A DNA stretch of 64,000 nt, from the NCBI GenBank assembly GCA_023421115.1, contig JAEZUI010000094.1, positions 1 through 64,000 of the forward strand, given 5' to 3'. Source of the DNA: Bacillota bacterium. GTDB taxonomy: Bacteria > Bacillota > Clostridia > Acetivibrionales > Acetivibrionaceae. The translations under genes and the position numbers were made by a program. Positions within the stretch are counted from its first letter, which is position 1; the number at the start of each line of letters is the position of its first letter. The notes under the pieces were generated by a model. That model was not told where the DNA came from. It saw nothing but the letters and a program-made list of their open reading frames with translations, and did not search any database. Shown one piece after another: positions 25,552 to 33,587 of this stretch.

Positions 25552-27942
25552 ATGGGTTTTTTACCGGTAACGAGACAGGATATGAAGGATAGAGGATGGG
25601 ATGAACTGGATTTTTTATATATAAGCGGGGATGCGTATGTTGATCATCCAAGTTTTGGACATGCCATAATTACAAGAGTATTAGAAAGTGAAGGCTATAG
25701 AGTAGGGATTATTGCCCAACCCGATTGGAAAAGCGATGATGACTTTATGATGTTAGGACGTCCTAAACTTGGTGTATTAATATCATCGGGAGTTATAGAT
25801 TCAATGGTTAATCACTATACTGCCAGTAAGAAAACCAGAAGTGATGATTTGTATTCACCAGGAGGGAAAGCGCATAAAAGACCCGACAGGGCTGTTATTG
25901 TCTATACGAATAAAGTAAGAGAGCTCTTCAAAGATATTCCAATTATAATTGGAGGACTTGAAGCTAGTTTAAGGCGGTTTGCCCATTATGACTATTGGGA
26001 CAACAAAGTCAGAAGATCGATATTGCTGGATTCAAAAGCAGACCTGTTGATCTATGGTATGGGAGAAAAGCCTATTTTAGAAATTGCCAAAAGATTAAAA
26101 GAGGGTGAAGCTGTAAGTGAGATTCAGGATGTAAGAGGAACCGCATATCTCAATAGGCTTGAAAATCTACCAGAGGATATAAAAATATCTGTAGGAGGAA
26201 AACCAAATAGTAGTTTTTCAATAATCCCGTCCTTTGAAGATGTATTGGAAAATAAGAAGAAATATGCAGAAGCATTTATAATACAGTACAATGAACAGGA
26301 TCCATACACAGGTCATACTTTAATTCAAAAGCATGCTGACCGTTACCTTGTACAAAATCCGCCGGCTATGCCCATGAGTGAAAAGGAAATGGATAAGGTG
26401 TATGCACTTCCCTATGAGAGAACTTATCATCCCATGTACCAAAGTGAAGGTGGAATTCCAGCAATAAATGAAGTGGAGTTTAGTATAACTAGTCATAGAG
26501 GTTGCTATGGTGGGTGTTCCTTCTGCGCTTTGAATTTCCATCAGGGAAGGATTATACAAAAGCGTAGCCACAACTCAATTATAAACGAGGCAAAAAAGGT
26601 AATATGGCATCCCGGGTTTAAAGGGTATATACATGACGTTGGGGGGCCTACTGCGAATTTTAGGAATAAAGCATGTAAAAAACAGAGCACAAAAGGTGTA
26701 TGTAAAGATAGACAGTGTCTTCATCCCGAACCTTGTAAAAATCTGATAGTAGATCACAGTGAGTATTTATCTCTTTTAAGAAAATTGCGGGAGATGCCGG
26801 AAGTTAAAAAAGTATTTATACGTTCTGGCATAAGGTATGATTATCTTATGCTTGATAAAAATGATGACTTTTTCTATGAGCTTTGTGAACACCATGTCAG
26901 CGGTCAGCTTAAGGTTGCACCGGAACATGTAGTTGATAGGGTTTTAGAAAAGATGGGTAAGCCCCAAAGAAAAGTATATGACAGGTTTGTAAAAAAGTTT
27001 TATGAAATAAACAAGAAGATAAATAAGGAGCAGTATTTAGTTCCCTACTTAATATCAAGTCATCCCGGAAGTGATCTTAATGCTGCAATTGAGCTTGCGC
27101 TTTACTTGAAGGAAATGAATTATACACCACAGCAGGTTCAGGACTTTTATCCAACGCCGGGAACTTTGTCAACTTGTATGTTTTATACAGAGATTGATCC
27201 AAGGACAATGAAAAAGGTTTATGTACCGAAAACGCCAAAGGAGAAGGCAATGCAGAGGGCTCTGCTTCAATACAGAAAGAAAGAAAACTATAAGCTTGTG
27301 TATGAAGCTCTTAAGACAGCCAACAGAGAAGATTTGATAGGCTTTAGTGGAAAGTGTCTTATAAGGCCTTTGAGAAACGATGGATATGCTTTTTCACAAG
27401 AAAGTGAGAAAAAGCGTAAAACGGAAAATGATAGGGGAACTAAAGGAAATAAAAAGAAAAGCATTGATAAAAATAAGTTAGGCGATAATAAAAAAAATGC
27501 GAAAATCAAAGAAAGTAGTAAAAATGATAGATATGATAAAAAAGATAAATATGATAGAGATAAGGTTGATAACAGCAGGGGAAAAGGCAAAAATGACAAA
27601 ATAGCTAAAAATATATTAAAAAGCAATAAAACTGATAAAGCAAGAAGAGCCAATAGTGATAAGAAAGCTGCAAATAAAAACACCTATAAGAAAATAGACC
27701 AAATGGATAATATAAAGAATTCAAAAAAGAACATACAGGATAAACAAATTGACTACAAAAGCCCAAAGTATAAAGCTGAAAACAAGCCAAATAGAAAGCA
27801 AAAGACTGACAATATGAAAAGCAATTTAACCGATAAGAAAAAAATTGATAAGAAGAAAATAGAAAAGAATAAAGCTGTAAAGAAAAGCACTGATAATGTG
27901 AAAAATACAAACAAGAAAAAGGTAAGCAAAAAAGGGCGCTAG
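25552..27942 (+). CDS. YgiQ family radical SAM protein with a long lysine-rich tail
   Basis: A 796-residue protein. Residues 1-620 cover the YgiQ family: an N-terminal domain (FLPVTRQDM start), then the radical SAM core with the CYGGCSFC iron-sulfur motif near residues 322-329, and the C-terminal YgiQ domain. The reaction is not established for the family. Residues about 625-796 are a low-complexity Lys/Asn/Asp tail (repeated DKK, NKK, DKYD), longer than in most homologues. The tail could bind nucleic acid; that is inference. AGGTG precedes the ATG. Confidence 0.88.
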   Translation: MGFLPVTRQDMKDRGWDELDFLYISGDAYVDHPSFGHAIITRVLESEGYRVGIIAQPDWKSDDDFMMLGRPKLGVLISSGVIDSMVNHYTASKKTRSDDLYSPGGKAHKRPDRAVIVYTNKVRELFKDIPIIIGGLEASLRRFAHYDYWDNKVRRSILLDSKADLLIYGMGEKPILEIAKRLKEGEAVSEIQDVRGTAYLNRLENLPEDIKISVGGKPNSSFSIIPSFEDVLENKKKYAEAFIIQYNEQDPYTGHTLIQKHADRYLVQNPPAMPMSEKEMDKVYALPYERTYHPMYQSEGGIPAINEVEFSITSHRGCYGGCSFCALNFHQGRIIQKRSHNSIINEAKKVIWHPGFKGYIHDVGGPTANFRNKACKKQSTKGVCKDRQCLHPEPCKNLIVDHSEYLSLLRKLREMPEVKKVFIRSGIRYDYLMLDKNDDFFYELCEHHVSGQLKVAPEHVVDRVLEKMGKPQRKVYDRFVKKFYEINKKINKEQYLVPYLISSHPGSDLNAAIELALYLKEMNYTPQQVQDFYPTPGTLSTCMFYTEIDPRTMKKVYVPKTPKEKAMQRALLQYRKKENYKLVYEALKTANREDLIGFSGKCLIRPLRNDGYAFSQESEKKRKTENDRGTKGNKKKSIDKNKLGDNKKNAKIKESSKNDRYDKKDKYDRDKVDNSRGKGKNDKIAKNILKSNKTDKARRANSDKKAANKNTYKKIDQMDNIKNSKKNIQDKQIDYKSPKYKAENKPNRKQKTDNMKSNLTDKKKIDKKKIEKNKAVKKSTDNVKNTNKKKVSKKGR

Positions 27943-27977
27943 AAATCAAAGTACCATGAAATATGAAATCAAAAAAA

Positions 27978-28006
27978 TTGACAAGAAAAGTATAATAAAA
28001 TAAAAT
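27978..28006 (+). promoter_or_regulatory. Sigma-A promoter of folD
   Basis: TTGACA (27978-27983), 17 bases, TAAAAT (28001-28006). The folD ATG lies 41 bases downstream. Confidence 0.7.
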
Positions 28007-28046
28007 GTTAATCGTTGAAAAAACAATAGAGAAAGGTAGATAAAAA

Positions 28047-28907
28047 ATGAGTGCAAGGGTATTAAACGGTAAAGAATTGGCAACAAAAATAAAAGGGGAA
28101 TTAAAGCAGACGGTTGATGAAGTCAAAAAGAAAAATATTCATCCCGGATTGGCTGTTGTAATAGTTGGAAACGACCCTGCTTCAAGGGTGTATGTGAATT
28201 CAAAGAAAAAGGCCTGTGAAGAGATAGGAATTGAATCCTTTGAGTATGCTTTAGAGAAGAGTATTAAGGAGGAGGAGCTTATTGAGCTAATCCTTAAATT
28301 AAATAAGGACGATAAGGTAAATGGAATACTCGTACAGTTACCGCTTCCGAAGCATATTGATGAAGAAAAGATAATTCTTACTATTGACAGTTCTAAGGAT
28401 GTGGATGCGTTTCATCCTGAAAACGTAGGAAGGCTAATGACCGGTAACCCTAAGTTTCTTCCTTGTACTCCGGCAGGGGTAATGGAACTGATTAAAGAAT
28501 CGGGGATTGAAATTGCCGGAAAGGAATGTGTAATTGTAGGAAGAAGTAATATCGTTGGTAAACCTCAGTCAATGCTGCTTTTGGCAGAACATGGTACAGT
28601 AACTATTTGCCACTCAAGAACAAAAAACCTTGAGGAAGTAATAAAAAGAGCCGATATATTAGTTGCGGCTGTTGGAAGGCCTGAAATGATAAAAGGAAGC
28701 AGTATTAAGCCGGGGGCTGTTGTAATTGATGTGGGAATAAACCGCCTTGAGAACAAAAAGCTTGTCGGGGATGTTGAGTATGAATCGTGCAGTAGTGTTG
28801 CTTCTGCGATTACTCCCGTACCTGGGGGCGTTGGACCTATGACAATAGCAATGCTAATGAAAAACACCGTAAGGGCAGCTATTGCTGCGGCTGAAAGAAA
28901 GGGATAA
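28047..28907 (+). CDS. folD: Bifunctional methylenetetrahydrofolate dehydrogenase/cyclohydrolase FolD
   Basis: A 286-residue protein of the standard FolD length. It interconverts methylene-, methenyl- and formyl-tetrahydrofolate for purine and methyl supply. The signatures are present: YVNSKKKACEEIGI with the catalytic Lys (residues about 51-65), GILVQLPLPKHI, and the Rossmann region VGRSNIVGKPQSMLL. PVPGGVGPMTIAML occurs near the end. It begins after GAAAGGT. The next gene starts four bases after its stop. Confidence 0.96.
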   Translation: MSARVLNGKELATKIKGELKQTVDEVKKKNIHPGLAVVIVGNDPASRVYVNSKKKACEEIGIESFEYALEKSIKEEELIELILKLNKDDKVNGILVQLPLPKHIDEEKIILTIDSSKDVDAFHPENVGRLMTGNPKFLPCTPAGVMELIKESGIEIAGKECVIVGRSNIVGKPQSMLLLAEHGTVTICHSRTKNLEEVIKRADILVAAVGRPEMIKGSSIKPGAVVIDVGINRLENKKLVGDVEYESCSSVASAITPVPGGVGPMTIAMLMKNTVRAAIAAAERKG

Positions 28908-28910
28908 AAA

Positions 28911-29591
28911 TTGGAAGAAAGCATTATTCGGGAGTATCATGAACAACTGCATAAAATAAAAAGCAGACATGAAGAGGCAAAGATACATTTTTACAATCAA
29001 AAGGGTAAAAGAGAACAGCTTTTAGAACAAAAATCCGGGTTGGAAAAATCTTTGCAAAAAGCGTTGGACAACATTGACATACTCGAAAAAGTTAAGGTGC
29101 TGCTTCACAAGGTTTCGGAATTTGCGAGAGAACAATCTAGAATTCGGATTGAGGCTTTAGTTACTAATTGTATTCAGTACATATTTGATGCAAGTATTGA
29201 GTTTAAGATTGAGATCAATGAGGTAAGGGGAAGACCTGAAGCTGAGTTCTATGTGATAAGCAAATACGGTGGTACCGAAATAAAAACAAAGCCCCAAGAT
29301 GCAAGAGGTGGAGGCGTAATTGATATTATATCTCTTGCAATAAGGATTGCTATGTTAGAATGCAGTAATCTTGACAATAAAGGCCCCATTATTCTAGACG
29401 AACCTGCAAAACATGTTAGCGACGACTATATAAATCAGGTTGCCGAATTCTTGAAACAGGTTACACAAATGTTTAATAGACAGGTTATAATGGTAACCCA
29501 TAACAGGCATTTGAGCGAAATGGCTGACAAGTGGTACAGGATAGAAATGAATGATGGTGTTAGTGTGGTTACAAAAGAGGGTATAAACTGA
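28911..29591 (+). CDS. SMC/Rad50-like ATPase C-terminal half, standalone
   Basis: A 226-residue protein from a TTG at 28911, served by AAAGGG at the end of folD. Residues 1-85 are coiled coil. The C-terminal part has the ABC signature region GGGVIDIISLAIRIAM, a Walker B IILDEPAKHVS and an H-loop VIMVTHN. No Walker A lobe is present, and none is encoded upstream since folD is intact. It therefore looks like half of an SMC-type ATPase that would need a partner lobe or a non-ATPase role. Coupling to folD is by position only. Confidence 0.7.
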   Translation: MEESIIREYHEQLHKIKSRHEEAKIHFYNQKGKREQLLEQKSGLEKSLQKALDNIDILEKVKVLLHKVSEFAREQSRIRIEALVTNCIQYIFDASIEFKIEINEVRGRPEAEFYVISKYGGTEIKTKPQDARGGGVIDIISLAIRIAMLECSNLDNKGPIILDEPAKHVSDDYINQVAEFLKQVTQMFNRQVIMVTHNRHLSEMADKWYRIEMNDGVSVVTKEGIN

Positions 29592-29653
29592 TTAGGGACA
29601 ATGATTAGGTCTAATTCTGAAAGAATAATGTAGTTAGCTGTTAAGATTCAATC

Positions 29654-29682
29654 TTGACATAAAATTTAAAAAAGTTTAAAAT
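29654..29682 (+). promoter_or_regulatory. Sigma-A promoter of rny
   Basis: TTGACA (29654-29659), 17 bases, TAAAAT (29677-29682): consensus -35 and spacing, about 70 bases ahead of the rny ribosome site. Confidence 0.75.
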
Positions 29683-29754
29683 AAAAAAAGTACTAAAAGT
29701 GCCTACAATTTATGAATTAATGTAATTTGACCATTGAAAACTGAATACTAGGAG

Positions 29755-31344
29755 GTGTGTGCCATTCCAGAATTATTAATTGGTTTAGGAATTGGATTAC
29801 TAATCGCAGCAGTTGGAATAATTGTTGCTTCAGGAATAAGTTCCCGAAAAGGATTCCAAAAAGGATTCGAAGAAAGAAAGAAGAAAGCTGAAGCCGAAAT
29901 CGGTAGCGCAGAGCAAGAAGCGAAAAGGATTTTAAGTGAGGCACAAAAGAACGCTGAAGGCAAAAAGAGAGAAGTGCTACTTGAGGCTAAAGAAGAGATT
30001 CACAAGAGCAGGGTTGAGCTTGATAGGGAGATTAAAGACAGAAGAAACGAAATTCAGAGACAGGAAAGAAGATTGGTACAGAAGGAAGAAACTTTGGACA
30101 AGAAGGTTGAAGCACTCGAACAAAAAGATGAAGTGCTAAACAAAAAGACCAAAGAGATTCAAGAGTTGCATGACAAGACTGTTGAGCTTCAAAAACAACA
30201 GCTCGTAGAACTGGAGAGAATATCCGGTATGTCGGTTGAAGATGCAAAAGTAGTACTCTTGAGAAATGTAGAAGACGAAGTAAAACATGAAATGGCAATG
30301 CTCATAAAAGAAATTGAGCAGAAGGCGAAGGAAGAAGCTGATGGTAAGGCGAAGAACATAGTTGCACTGGCTATACAAAAATGTGCAGCTGACCATGTAT
30401 CAGAAGTTACAGTTTCGGTTGTTCCACTTCCTAATGATGAAATGAAGGGTAGAATTATCGGACGTGAAGGAAGAAATATCAGAACTCTTGAGACGTTAAC
30501 AGGAATTGATTTGATTATCGATGATACTCCGGAAGCAGTAATATTGTCAGGATTTGATCCGATAAGAAGAGAAGTTGCCAGAATAACCTTAGAGAAACTG
30601 ATACTTGACGGAAGAATCCATCCGGCAAGAATTGAAGAAATGGTAGAAAAGGCAAAGAAAGAAGTTGAAAACACCATTCGTCAAGAAGGTGACAACGCTA
30701 CCTTCGAGACAGGAGTGCATGGTTTGCATCCTGAAATAGTAAGGTTGTTGGGTAAATTGAGGTATAGAACCAGTTATGGTCAGAACGTCCTCAACCACTC
30801 CATAGAAGTTGCACATTTAGCTGGAATGATGGCTGCAGAACTTGGAGTAGATGTTGCATTAGCAAAGAGAGCAGGCTTGTTGCATGATATAGGTAAAGCC
30901 GTTGACCATGAGGTTGAAGGTTCTCATGTGACAATCGGAGCTGATCTTGCTAAGAAGTATAAGGAAAGTAACGAAGTTATCAGTGCAATAGCTTCGCACC
31001 ACGGTGATATAGAGGCTACAAGCATTGTTGCAGTATTGATTCAGGCAGCGGATTCAATTTCAGCTGCAAGACCTGGAGCAAGAAGAGAATCTCTAGAGTC
31101 ATACATTAAGAGACTTGAGAAGTTAGAAGAGATTGCAAATTCCTTCCAGGGTGTTGAAAAGTGTTTTGCTATTCAGGCAGGAAGAGAAGTACGAATTATG
31201 GTTAAGGCTGAAGAAGTGCCTGATAATGAAATTGCTTTAGTCGCAAGGGACATTGTTAAGAAAATTGAAAATGAACTGGATTATCCAGGTCAGATTAAAG
31301 TAAATGTTATAAGAGAAACAAGATTTATTGAGTATGCAAAATAA
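29755..31344 (+). CDS. rny: Ribonuclease Y
   Basis: About 526-529 residues, the usual RNase Y length; a membrane-anchored endonuclease that starts mRNA decay. The order is an N-terminal membrane helix (ELLIGLGIGLLIAAVGIIV), a long charged coiled coil (to about 200), a KH domain with IIGREGRNIRTLE (about 230), and an HD domain with HDIGKAVDHE (about 370). The start is odd: the GTG at 29755 overlaps the GGAGG site (29751-29755). The in-frame ATT at 29764 sits at ideal 8-base spacing, so ATT may be the true start. The order rny-ymdB-spoVS is conserved in Firmicutes. Confidence 0.95.
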   Translation: MCAIPELLIGLGIGLLIAAVGIIVASGISSRKGFQKGFEERKKKAEAEIGSAEQEAKRILSEAQKNAEGKKREVLLEAKEEIHKSRVELDREIKDRRNEIQRQERRLVQKEETLDKKVEALEQKDEVLNKKTKEIQELHDKTVELQKQQLVELERISGMSVEDAKVVLLRNVEDEVKHEMAMLIKEIEQKAKEEADGKAKNIVALAIQKCAADHVSEVTVSVVPLPNDEMKGRIIGREGRNIRTLETLTGIDLIIDDTPEAVILSGFDPIRREVARITLEKLILDGRIHPARIEEMVEKAKKEVENTIRQEGDNATFETGVHGLHPEIVRLLGKLRYRTSYGQNVLNHSIEVAHLAGMMAAELGVDVALAKRAGLLHDIGKAVDHEVEGSHVTIGADLAKKYKESNEVISAIASHHGDIEATSIVAVLIQAADSISAARPGARRESLESYIKRLEKLEEIANSFQGVEKCFAIQAGREVRIMVKAEEVPDNEIALVARDIVKKIENELDYPGQIKVNVIRETRFIEYAK

Positions 31345-31367
31345 TTATATTCTGATATAATTGGTAT

Positions 31368-31391
31368 AAAAAGCGTGATAACACGCTTTTT
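31368..31391 (+). terminator. Rho-independent terminator after rny
   Basis: AAAAAGCGTG (31368-31377) and CACGCTTTTT (31382-31391) form a perfect 10-bp stem with an ATAA loop and a built-in T run. Confidence 0.85.
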
Positions 31392-31445
31392 ATGCTTATA
31401 TAGGACTTTTTAAGGTCTATTCACAGAAATGGAGGATGTACAGCT

Positions 31446-32228
31446 TTGAACATATTGTTTATTGGTGACATTGTAGGTAATCCGGGACGAAAAGTAGCAA
31501 AAGAGATGATACAAAAATTAAAGAGGGAGCGGCAGATTGATTTTTGTATTGCCAATGGTGAAAATTCAGCAGGAGGAAGCGGAATTACATATGTGGTAGC
31601 TCAGGAGCTGTATAAATCTGGGATTGATGCAATTACACTAGGAAACCATACATGGTCAAAAAGGGAGATTACAAATTTTATTGATTCAGACAAGTGCATT
31701 GTGAGGCCGGCTAATTATCCGGAAGAACTGCCAGGCAGAGGTAGTACAGTAATAGCTAATGACAAGGGTAAAATCGGTGTTTTAAACCTTATGGGACGTG
31801 TATATATGGATAGCATAGATTGTCCTTTTAAGGTGGCAGAAAGGGAACTGATAGAGCTTAAGACTCAGGCGAGGGTTATCTTAGTAGATATTCATGCGGA
31901 GGCCACCTCGGAGAAATGTGCTTTAGCATGGCATCTTGACGGCAGGGTAAGTTGTGTTTTAGGTACTCATACCCATGTACAGACAGCAGATGAAAGGATT
32001 TTACCCTGTGGAACTGCATTTATTTCAGATGCGGGTATGACAGGTCCTTACGAAGGTATCATCGGTGTGAACAGAGATATAGTAATAAACAAATTTTTGA
32101 CCCATATGCCAAATAGATTTGAAATTGCCCAAGGGTCTGTGCAGTTTAATGCTGTATATCTTGAAGTTGATGAAATTACAGGCAAGACTACAAAGATTGA
32201 AAGAATAAATACAATAGTAGATCATTAG
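31446..32228 (+). CDS. ymdB: YmdB family metallophosphoesterase
   Basis: A 260-residue protein starting at a TTG nine bases after GGAGG. The phosphoesterase motifs are visible: IGDIVGNPGR (metal-binding Asp near residue 6), ANGENSAGG, LGNHTW (residues about 65-70), DIHAEATSEK and GTHTHVQTAD. B. subtilis YmdB hydrolyses 2',3'-cyclic nucleotides, interacts genetically with RNase Y and influences biofilm versus motility programs. It lies directly downstream of rny, as in other Firmicutes. Confidence 0.93.
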   Translation: MNILFIGDIVGNPGRKVAKEMIQKLKRERQIDFCIANGENSAGGSGITYVVAQELYKSGIDAITLGNHTWSKREITNFIDSDKCIVRPANYPEELPGRGSTVIANDKGKIGVLNLMGRVYMDSIDCPFKVAERELIELKTQARVILVDIHAEATSEKCALAWHLDGRVSCVLGTHTHVQTADERILPCGTAFISDAGMTGPYEGIIGVNRDIVINKFLTHMPNRFEIAQGSVQFNAVYLEVDEITGKTTKIERINTIVDH

Positions 32229-32242
32229 AAGTGGGTGTAAAA

Positions 32243-32272
32243 AGAGGATTTTGTTAGCCCTGTGTAGAATAT
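32243..32272 (+). promoter_or_regulatory. Candidate sigma-H promoter of spoVS
   Basis: AGAGGATTT (32243-32251) matches the sigma-H -35 pattern RnAGGAwww. GTAGAATAT (32264-32272) matches the -10 pattern RnnGAATww, at 12-base spacing. B. subtilis spoVS is transcribed by sigma-H, so the site fits the gene it precedes by 33 bases. Confidence 0.6.
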
Positions 32273-32304
32273 AATAATATAAAGCTGAAGGGGGTAACAA
32301 ATCT

Positions 32305-32571
32305 ATGGACATATTGAAGGTTTCTGCAAAATCAAGTCCAAACTCTATTGCGGGAGCGATTGCAGGGTTTGTCAAAGAAAAAGGTGCCGTTGAGATTCAG
32401 GCTATTGGTGCTGGAGCGTTAAATCAAGCTATCAAAGCAGTAGCTATTGCAAGAGGTTTTGTTGCCCCGTTGGGTATGGAATTAATATGTATACCAGCCT
32501 TTACCGAGGTTGTGATTGATGGTGAGGAAAAGACAGCGATAAAGCTAATTGTTGAACCAAGAAGAGATTAG
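32305..32571 (+). CDS. spoVS: Stage V sporulation protein S
   Basis: An 88-residue protein, nearly the length of B. subtilis SpoVS (86). It has the family's strongly conserved body: LKVSAKSSPNSIAGAIAG at the start and GAGALNQAIKAVAIARGFVA in the middle, an Alba-like fold. It is needed for normal spore coat assembly and core dehydration. GAAGGGGGT precedes the ATG, and a terminator follows. Confidence 0.97.
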   Translation: MDILKVSAKSSPNSIAGAIAGFVKEKGAVEIQAIGAGALNQAIKAVAIARGFVAPLGMELICIPAFTEVVIDGEEKTAIKLIVEPRRD

Positions 32572-32581
32572 ATGAAATAAT

Positions 32582-32614
32582 AAATGACCTTATATAATTT
32601 AGGGTCATTTTTTT
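32582..32614 (+). terminator. Rho-independent terminator after spoVS
   Basis: AAATGACC (32582-32589) pairs with GGTCATTT (32603-32610), followed by more T residues. Confidence 0.8.
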
Positions 32615-32655
32615 ATGAACAATTTACGAATAATTATGTTAATAAAAAAATAAAA

Positions 32656-32704
32656 TTTAGGAGGTGATTTGTTGCATAATATTTACCACTATGATAAAAT
32701 TTAA
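32656..32704 (+). promoter_or_regulatory. Possible 10-codon leader ORF with a full-length Shine-Dalgarno sequence
   Basis: TAGGAGGTGATTT (32658-32670), an almost complete complement of the 16S rRNA tail, is followed by TTG (32672-32674) and a 10-codon frame ending in TAA (32702-32704). It precedes the copper-amine-oxidase-N protein by 25 bases. It may be a leader peptide or a decayed start; only the sequence match is certain. Confidence 0.25.
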
Positions 32705-32728
32705 TTATAGAAGGGGGAGTAGTATGAT

Positions 32729-33562
32729 ATGACTAGAGAAAACAAATTTTTATCAATCTTTATTTTAGGCGTATTTGCCTGCTTGTTAATTACTAATGTA
32801 CAAATCGTTAATGCGACACAACAGGATGTAAAACCTATAACCATTTTACTAAACAATGAAAAACTTTCATTTGACGTAGAACCATACATAAAAGAAGGAA
32901 GAACGCTTGTTCCATTCAGAGGAATCCTTGAGGCATTAGGAGCAGAAGTAATCTGGAATCCGGACGAAAGATCAGTTACTACAAAGAGTGCAACAACAGA
33001 GATTTATTTGAAGATCGGTTCAAATGAAACTTTGGTAAATGGCACTAAAGTCACAATTGATGTTGCAGCAGAAATTACAGATTCAAGAACATTTGTACCT
33101 TTGAGGTTTGTTTCTGAAAATCTTGGTGCCACTGTTTTATGGGATGGTCCGACAAGAACTGTTGCGATTGACTATAAGGCAATAAGTCTTGTGGAGGAAC
33201 CAGGGAATGGAGAGATTCCGGCAAGTAGCGGTAGTACTAAAAAGCCTGTATTGAAAATTGGTGAAGTTTTTGACAATGGAGATTTTCAAATAATTATTGA
33301 CAAAGTTGAAATTTCAAGTGATGATGAAAAATTGTATATTTACGGGAAAGTTAATTTTAATGGGAAAAAGTTATTTTTATCCGTACTAAATACAAATGAG
33401 TATATTGAACATGCTTTTTATGAGAGTGTTGGTAATGAAGCTGGTATGAAGAGTTTTAAAGCAAGTGCAGATTGGAAAAATGTAAAATATCCTGCAAGAA
33501 AAATTATCATAACAGAAAGTTCAGAAGATGGTAAAAAAGAAGTAGCAGAAATTAATATATAG
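32729..33562 (+). CDS. Secreted protein with copper-amine-oxidase N-terminal-like repeats
   Basis: A 277-residue protein with a signal peptide (residues 1-30, hydrophobic FILGVFACLLITNV). Two repeats of the copper amine oxidase N-terminal-like domain follow (residues about 37-95 and 95-150). They are marked by GRTLVPFRGILEALGAEV with WNPDERSVT, and SRTFVPLRFVSENLGATV with WDGPTRTVAI. This domain is common in surface proteins of clostridia and probably aids cell-wall or polymer binding. The C-terminal 100 residues are beta-rich with no recognised family. A GGGGGAG site precedes the ATG. Confidence 0.85.
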   Translation: MTRENKFLSIFILGVFACLLITNVQIVNATQQDVKPITILLNNEKLSFDVEPYIKEGRTLVPFRGILEALGAEVIWNPDERSVTTKSATTEIYLKIGSNETLVNGTKVTIDVAAEITDSRTFVPLRFVSENLGATVLWDGPTRTVAIDYKAISLVEEPGNGEIPASSGSTKKPVLKIGEVFDNGDFQIIIDKVEISSDDEKLYIYGKVNFNGKKLFLSVLNTNEYIEHAFYESVGNEAGMKSFKASADWKNVKYPARKIIITESSEDGKKEVAEINI

Positions 33563-33587
33563 ATATAAAAGAGAGGGAGTGTATTGT

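Noticed and set aside
27288..28126. Long Leu/Ser/Phe-rich minus-strand frames opposite the YgiQ tail
   Set aside because: They are the antisense of the Lys/Asn-rich tail; composition alone explains the hydrophobic translation.
29717..30816. Several minus-strand open frames across rny
   Set aside because: They overlap a full, well-conserved RNase Y gene, lack ribosome sites and have no family features; they are shadows of a charged coiled-coil sequence.
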